In this document: in pieces, positions 57,501-64,000 of the stretch | Numbering within the stretch: the stretch's first letter is position 1 | Layout: each line of letters opens with the position of its first letter | Assembly: GCF_000203815.1 (NCBI RefSeq) | Contig: NW_004457729.1 | Coordinates: 1,612,674 to 1,676,673, forward strand | Reading direction: 5' to 3' | Length of the DNA stretch: 64,000 nt | Source of the DNA: Cavenderia fasciculata | Taxonomy: Eukaryota; Evosea; Eumycetozoa; Acytosteliales; Cavenderiaceae | The notes under the pieces: model-generated | The model's database searches: none | Seen by the model: the letters and a program-made list of their open reading frames with translations, nothing else | What the model was told of the DNA's origin: nothing | Position numbers and translations under genes: made by a program

Positions 57501-60500
57501 TATTGGTGCATATCGAGAGGATAATACAGCATTTACCAACACCAACAAACAACATTGGTTATCACTGTGCGAGGAAATATCGATTCCAGTGACACGAATC
57601 AGTTTGAAACCATTGGATTTGATGGATGTCAATTATCTAGTTGCATCGTCACTACACAAACATCCAAATGAAACCTATGTACTGTCAGAGGTTGTTTTGT
57701 CAAAAACACATGGTAACCCATTCTTTACCATTCAATTCCTCAAAACTCTATTCAACGAGAATCTAGTCTTTTTCGATGTCAATTGTGATAGTTGGAAATG
57801 GGATATTACAAATATTCAAACTCGTCAATATACTGATAATGTTGTTGAATTTATGGTTAGGTATGTAAACTAAAAATATTAGTATGACAAAGAAAAAGTA
57901 GAAGAAATAGAAATAGAGAGTATATTTATTGACCCTTTGTTTTCTATATTTTTAAATAGTAACTTACAACAATTATCAATAGAATCACAAAGAGTAATGC
58001 AATTGGCAAGTTGTATTGGTAATATATTTGATTTGGATATGTTGTCAGTGGTTGCAGAGTGTACGACAGAGGAGATATTACGATTGTTGACACCGATCAT
58101 TGCACAGGATTTGATATTGAATATAGATGACAGGAAATATCGGTTTGTGCATGACCGTGTACAACAGGCTGCTTATTCATTGGTACTGCAGGGTAAAGAG
58201 AAACCAGAGATTCATTTGAATATTGGGAGATCGTTGTATGCCAATGCTGGTGGATGTATCGATAAGGATCAATCGACCATCTTTGACATTGTCAACCAAT
58301 ACAATGTAGGAATGGACTTGGTGACGACACGAGACGAGAGATTGATCCTCGGCAACCTAAACTATATTGCTGGCAAGAAGGCAAAGGCGTCGGCAGCGTA
58401 TGCTATCGCCAACAGCTATTTGGAGTGTGCATTGGCTACGTTGTTCCTTCCCGACGCTTGGGAAGAGAATTATCAAACGACGTACAATATCTTTATCGAA
58501 AAGAGCGAGTGTGATTTCATGTGCGGCAATATCAACGAGTCGGAAAGGTTGCTCGAGATTGTGATTGAGCGGTCCAAGACACTCGAGGATCGGGGTGAAG
58601 CGATTGCCCTCAAGATCCAGCAGTACACTTTGTTGTCGCGGTTCAGCGACTGCGCGCAGCACGGTATCACGTATCTGGCAGACATGGGTATTCACATCCT
58701 GCGGAATCCGTCCGAAGACGACTTGCGCAAGGAGTACCAGAACATCAAGGATCAGCTGGGTGAACGGTCGTTCCTCGAGCTGCTCAACAACCCGCAAGCA
58801 TCAGACAGTATTCGCGTGTGCTCCAAGGTGATGGGCATCATGATTGCACCGCTCTTTTTCACCAATATCAAGTTGCTGAGCGCGTTGTTGATCAAGCTGG
58901 CCGAGATATCCATCACATACGGGTGCACCCCGTGGTCGTCGGTTGGACTGGTCATGTTTGCACCCGTGGTGTGTATCGGCACGTTTGACGACTTTTCTGC
59001 CGGGTACGAGTGTGGAAAGCTGGCGATGGAACTCAAAGAGATGCACAATGAGCCGAGCACCAAGGGCAAGGTGACACTGTTGTTTGGCAACTTTATCAAT
59101 CATTGGCGCGAGCACATGTCGACCAATGCAGCGCTGATCAAGCTGTCGTTCCTTGAATCGGTCGAGTCGGGAGACATGGGATACGCGTGCTACTCGAGTG
59201 TGCATCTTGTCTTTGCCAACTTGTTGGCTGGTGTTCCGCTGGTCGACGTTTTTAACTGCTCGAAAAAGCATATAGCATTTGTGGAACAGTACAACTTTAT
59301 CCCAATGCTGCGTATCCTGCAGTCGCACCAACAGTTTGTCGTTGAATTGATCGGTCCCAAGGAACTGCCCGACGACGATATTGCGCGGAGAGAGTGGGAC
59401 GAGTATGGGTTTGAAGCAGACCTCGAGATGATCGAGATTGACTGTCCCAAGGCATTCCACTATGTCTTTAAGATGCAGCACTGTTATATGCTCGGTCGAT
59501 ACGACAAGGCGTGGCAGTCGGCACTCAAGACAGAGCAGTTTATCCCGGGTATCTTTGGACACTCTCCGATGAGCATATACTACATGTACAAGTCACTGAC
59601 CATACTCAAGTTGTTTGATGAGCGCAACCGCACCATCAACGACGGCGATGCGGATCTCACGGTTGGCGTGATCGACGATACCGAGCAAAAGGAGCGTCTG
59701 GAGATGGTCGAACACTGTGTCGCGCGTCTTATCATCTACGCGAGCAATAGTAAGCAGAACTTTTACGTCATGGTCTTGCTCGTGCAGGCCGAGTTGTGTC
59801 ATGTGCACGGCAAGTACATCGAAGCGATGGAACTGTTTAGTGAGGCTATTTCCGAGGCACAGCTCAACAAGTATGTGCAGTATGAAGCACTTGCCAACGA
59901 GATGGCTGCGCGTATGTATGTCAAGTTGACCAAGTATGCCGTTGCTCGTGCCTACCTGCTCGAGGCACAGTTGTGTTATAGTATGTGGGGTGCGACTGCC
60001 AAGGCTGCCCAGCTCGAGATGGAGTACCCGCACATCTTTAACCCCATCTCGAGCAGAACACCCAACTCGCTGTCGGTCGGCATGGGACACACGCGATACG
60101 CGGTGGATGTCGCACCCTCCTCCACACACCAGCATGTCGAGCCGCGTCTGTCTATCCGACGCAAATCACATGATGCGCAAGCCGGCCTTGCGCACCACTC
60201 GGACAAGGGAGGACAGTCCTCCCTTCAACAAACAACTGGATCGATCCAGTCCATCAACAACCTGCAGCAAAGCAGCAAGCAGAGTGTCCAGTACCCGCAA
60301 GTAGATGCATTTGACCTGTGCTCGGTCATTACCGTGTCACACTCTCTCGCCGAAGAAATCTACTATGACCGTCTCCTCAAACGTTTGATGAAGGTGGTCA
60401 TTCGAAACGCCGGCGCGAGCAGAGGATACCTGTTACTACTCGACGACGTCAGTTCCGAGCTATTCCCCAACGACCATGCCAACCCCGGTCTGTTTGGAGA

Positions 60501-63384
60501 CATGAATGTAGCTGCATCAGCATGTGTCACGGGCGACAAGGTCAACGTCGAGGTGTACATTAACCGAGGCACTGTCGCCGACAAGGACCTAGAACCACTC
60601 GAAGCCAGTCCCAACATCCTCTCACCCGTCCTAAAGAGCTTTAGTTTCCTCAATATCCAACCACCCAACCAATACCAACAACATTCATCTTCATCGTCCT
60701 CTTCATCAACTCAGCAGCCACTCTCACTCTCACAATCACAACAACAAATGGAAGAGTTTAACAAAGCAATCAGAGACGATGGTAACTGGAATCTCTGCTC
60801 TTCAATGATCAACTATGTACAACGCACACAGTCTCCACTATTGATATCCAACGCAGCCGACGATAAAACCTTTTCCGACGATCCCTATGTCAAGTTCCAG
60901 CGTCCCAAATCCGTCCTAGTCCTCCCTATTGTGCATCAAGGTAAATTGGTATCAATTCTCTACCTCGAGAACAACTTTACCACCGGTGCATTTACAAGCG
61001 GTCGTATGGAAGTACTCAACCTCTTGTCTACGCAGATTGCCGTGTCTTTTCAAAACGCACGCTTGTTTTTGCAAACTAATCATTTGGCCAACCAAGCCTT
61101 CCTTGCCAAGGAAGAAGCTGAGCGTGCCAACAAGGCAAAGAGCGACTTTATCTCCAACATGTCGCACGAGATGCGTACCCCACTCAACCATATCATTGGC
61201 TCGCTCGAGCTACTCCAAACATTCCCCCTATCATCTGATCAAAAGGAGTTGCTGAGTATTAGCCAACAATCGTCCGAGTCACTCTTGTTTATGGTGAATA
61301 ATATTTTGGATCTATCAAAGGTTGAGCAAGGAAAGACTGTCCTAAACTACACATCTTTTAACCTAGTATCATTCCTCGAAGAGAATATTGGAGCCATTGC
61401 CAACAATGCACACCAAAAGGGTTTGATGGTTGGTATGTACTGCTACCCATGTACCAGTGAAGTGCCGGTCATTGGCGACAAGAACCTTCTTCGCCAAGTA
61501 CTCGTCAATCTGTTGTCCAACGCCATTAAATTCACTTCCAAGGGTGAGGTGTTTGTCAAGGTCAACATTACACCCAACACGATCGATACGACCAAAATCA
61601 ATCTAAATGAAAAGTCACTTACTCCAACTCTACGATCACAACAAAAACAATTACAACAAATACATCAACAACAACAACATCAACAACAACAGCAATTGTC
61701 AACAGAAGTTCCACCAACCACCACTTTTAACCTTTTATCAGTAAATCAAGATTCATCCAATTCCAATTCCAATTCCAATTCCAATTCTCCCTATTTGGGA
61801 TCTGCCAACAACAACAATAGTACTACAACTCAAATCAAATCATATAGTATATTTATAGAAGTAAGAGATAGTGGTATTGGTATCAAACAAAGAGACTTTG
61901 ATAAATTGTTTCAAAGATTTTCACAGATTGATTCAGGTGTCAATAGAGCATACGATGGTAGTGGTTTGGGTTTGAGTATCTGCAAACAATTGATTGAATT
62001 GATGAATGGAGAGATTGGTATCAATAGCAAGATTGGTGAAGGCAGTATATTCCACTTTTCACTCGAGATGGCCAAGCCCCCCTCAGAGCATATCAAACCA
62101 TCGGGCGAACTGAGTCTCTTTAGAGACAATACCAATATCATTATACTCGAGGACAACAAGACTATCCGCGGTCAGATTGAAGAGGCCATTTCATCGTTTG
62201 GCATCAAGCAAATCAATAGCTCCACCTTTTCAAATATCAATCTGTCGCTCTACCTCTCGTCGTCTGATGATTTCCTACTTGCCAAAAACAATAATATCAT
62301 TATTATTGGACTGCCACTGAACTATAACGAGGATCATGTTATGAATCTAATCGATAATATCAATTTGATAAAGGAGCGGTCGGCATCCAACAACCTCGAT
62401 ATTAAAGTTGACTTTGTTGTCATTACGCAGTTGGCATTGACATCTTCTAAATCGATGCTACAAGAGTGTGGAATATTGCTTGTCAACCGTCCCATCAAGA
62501 GAGATGCCCTTCTCAAAACACTGGCAGACCTAACACGCGAACAAACTATTGGACGAAGCTACTCGCAACAAAACATACACCAACATCTCGGCAGCGGCAA
62601 CCAACATCATCATCATTCCTTTAATCGTTCCCATTCACCTATTGGCCAATTGGTCAACTCACCCACCATTAAACGTTCGGTTAGTAGTCCCAAACTAGGG
62701 GTCATTGTAACTGATGACAACAATTGTCATCAATTTGCTCCACCTCCACTACGATCCAGGGAAAAGGAAGCATTGTCATTTTTGGATCTAAACAAGTCAC
62801 CTCCTATTTCACCAATCATCAAACAACCTCCACAACACCATCTACTTAATAATGCACCACTTGTCAATGGTGCATCGTCTCCAACTATCCAACTCCCAAT
62901 CCTCGTCAAAAAGAGAGCACCCAATGTTTTAGTCATTGAAGACAATGAACTAAATGCAATCATCCTTTTTAAAATGTTGGAAAAAATTGGAATCACTAAT
63001 CCAGACTCTGCCATTAACGGTGTGGAGGGTGTAGAAAAGGCATCAAATGGCAACTATGATCTCATCCTCATGGACATACAAATGCCAGTGATGGACGGCT
63101 ACGAAGCTACTAATCGTATCCGTCAACTAGAGGGATCGATCAAACATACCCCCATCGTTGCCATGACTGCAAATGCTATGGGTGGACAACGTGAAGCATG
63201 TCTTCGTGCTGGCTGTGACGATTACTTTTGTAAACCACTCAAACAAAAGGATCTAGAACAAGTGATTAAAAAGTTTTTAAATTATGATGATTATCTAATC
63301 TTATTAAAACAACAACAAGAACATGCTGCTACCATACTACAACAACAACAGCAACAACAAAATATTGTAACACCAAGTAGTTAA
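54546..63384 (+). CDS. Giant hybrid histidine kinase with pseudokinase and AAA ATPase modules
   Basis: Five exons, join(54546..56100,56185..56592,56675..56886,56974..57860,57960..63384), give 2,828 residues. After an Asn/Ser-rich start there is a protein-kinase-like domain (about 345-720): VLLKII keeps the beta-3 Lys and HRD is at 533-535, but the metal-binding DFG is NFQ (552-554), so it is probably a pseudokinase. Next is an AAA_16-type ATPase: Walker A GGSGVGKTS (744-752), Walker B LFLDDLQ (DD near 873-874). A long helical region follows, then GAF (about 1818-2055), HisKA with SNMSHEMRTPLN (His2090), HATPase (NLLSNAIKF, DSGIGI, GSGLGLSIC), a receiver without the usual Asp (2411-2548) and an intact receiver (VIEDNELNAI, Asp2726 in LILMDIQMP). 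The order matches fungal Mak/Phk-type kinases and a Dictyostelium kinase I recall as DhkG. It probably feeds the RdeA phosphorelay. The ligand is unknown. Confidence 0.9.
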
Positions 63385-64000
63385 ATATAATTTATATATT
63401 ATCACATATAGGTTTTAGTTGTTTAATAAATAAATAAATAAATAAATAATAATATTTTATTCGTTCATTTATGAATACCCAATTTTAGATATTAATTCTA
63501 TGAATAAAAGAAAAAAAAATTAGAAGGGATAGAAGATGGATGGATTAATTATATCTATATATTTATTTTTTTTCCTACCTATAATAAATATGAGTATAAT
63601 AACAAAATAAGGCATATCAAGTACAATTTCCATTGATCAATTCTTTGAGTGAATAGTTTTGAGAGAGAGTGTGTACAAATAAAATTATTTGTATTTAAAA
63701 AAATAGATGTAACTACTGTTTGTTATTTTTTTTATTGATTCATTCATTGTTAGAGTTTAGGTTTAAAAAGATATTGTTTTTTTTTATTTAGATTATCTTG
63801 AAATATTGAAAGAAATATGGATAATTCTAAAATAGTTTTAAAAGATTGATTTTCACCACTCATTCATTACACACAATCATATAATTATATATTTTTTTAC
63901 TATTTTTTTTAATGATTTGATTTATTAAAAACTTCGATACATCAATACCTAGTTTAGATTTAATTATTAATTTAATTTAATTTCAATAGTCTTTGGAAGA
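63385..64000. other. 3' flank of the hybrid kinase, no gene seen
   Basis: AT-rich DNA with a (TAAA)n run at about 63425-63450, AATAAA-type polyadenylation candidates there, and TATATCTATATATTTATT near 63550. No open frame of note on either strand. Confidence 0.6.

Noticed and set aside
1-64000. tRNA, rRNA, CRISPR arrays and intact transposons
   Set aside because: I scanned gaps for A/B boxes, cloverleaf arms, regularly spaced repeats, terminal repeats and transposase or reverse transcriptase motifs and found none that held up.

Overview
The window is nuclear DNA of a dictyostelid social amoeba. The signs are short AT-rich introns (about 55-170 nt) with GTATGT or GTAAGT donors, long Asn/Gln/Ser/Thr codon runs inside genes, AT-rich intergenic DNA, and families typical of dictyostelids (ComC-like TIG/EGF surface proteins, countin-like secreted proteins, Cys-rich extracellular repeat proteins, dictyostelid-type ankyrin proteins, giant hybrid histidine kinases). 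Third codon positions look more GC-rich than in Dictyostelium discoideum, so another species is likely; I cannot name it.

Layout. 1-590: ataxin-3 deubiquitinase (-, cut by the left edge). 1365-6406: four-exon gene (+) whose core is a bacterial type I restriction (HsdR-like) helicase, followed by a SURP domain and ARM-like repeats. 6731-8338: ankyrin protein (+). 9673-12226: RhoGAP protein (+). 12661-13218: acidic Gln/Glu-rich protein (-). 13818-19605: eleven-exon ZNFX1-like helicase with NFX1 zinc fingers (-). 20744-26777: ComC-like TIG/EGF transmembrane protein (+). 26841-29002: PPR-like mitochondrial protein (-), divergent from HOP2 (29231-30099, +). 30276-31354: RING protein (-). 31661-32577: countin-like secreted protein (-). 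32982-34942: Cys-rich extracellular repeat protein (-). 35443-36229: decayed C2H2 zinc-finger gene (-). 36717-39509: CARMIL-like LRR protein (+). 39669-41075: dictyostelid protein of unknown function (-). 41259-43649: cytosolic Phe-tRNA synthetase beta (+). 43840-44122: small frameshifted gene (+). 44204-50682: a second ComC-like TIG protein, with a GPI-type tail (-). 51809-52766: MCTS1 (+). 54546-63384: 2,828-residue pseudokinase/AAA/GAF/hybrid histidine kinase (+).

No operon-like system is present; genes are independent transcription units, several of them divergent pairs with short shared promoters. Two themes recur. One is multicellular signalling and the cell surface: two ComC-like proteins, the countin-like protein, the Cys-rich matrix protein and the hybrid kinase. 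The other is nucleic-acid handling: the HsdR-like helicase, ZNFX1, HOP2, MCTS1 and PheRS. The most unusual object is the HsdR-SURP-ARM chimera. It looks like a prokaryotic restriction motor that lost its nuclease and was rebuilt as a eukaryotic, probably nuclear, RNA-related protein. Exon borders were built by hand from splice signals and reading-frame continuity and were not checked against transcripts. No tRNA, rRNA, CRISPR array or intact transposon was seen.
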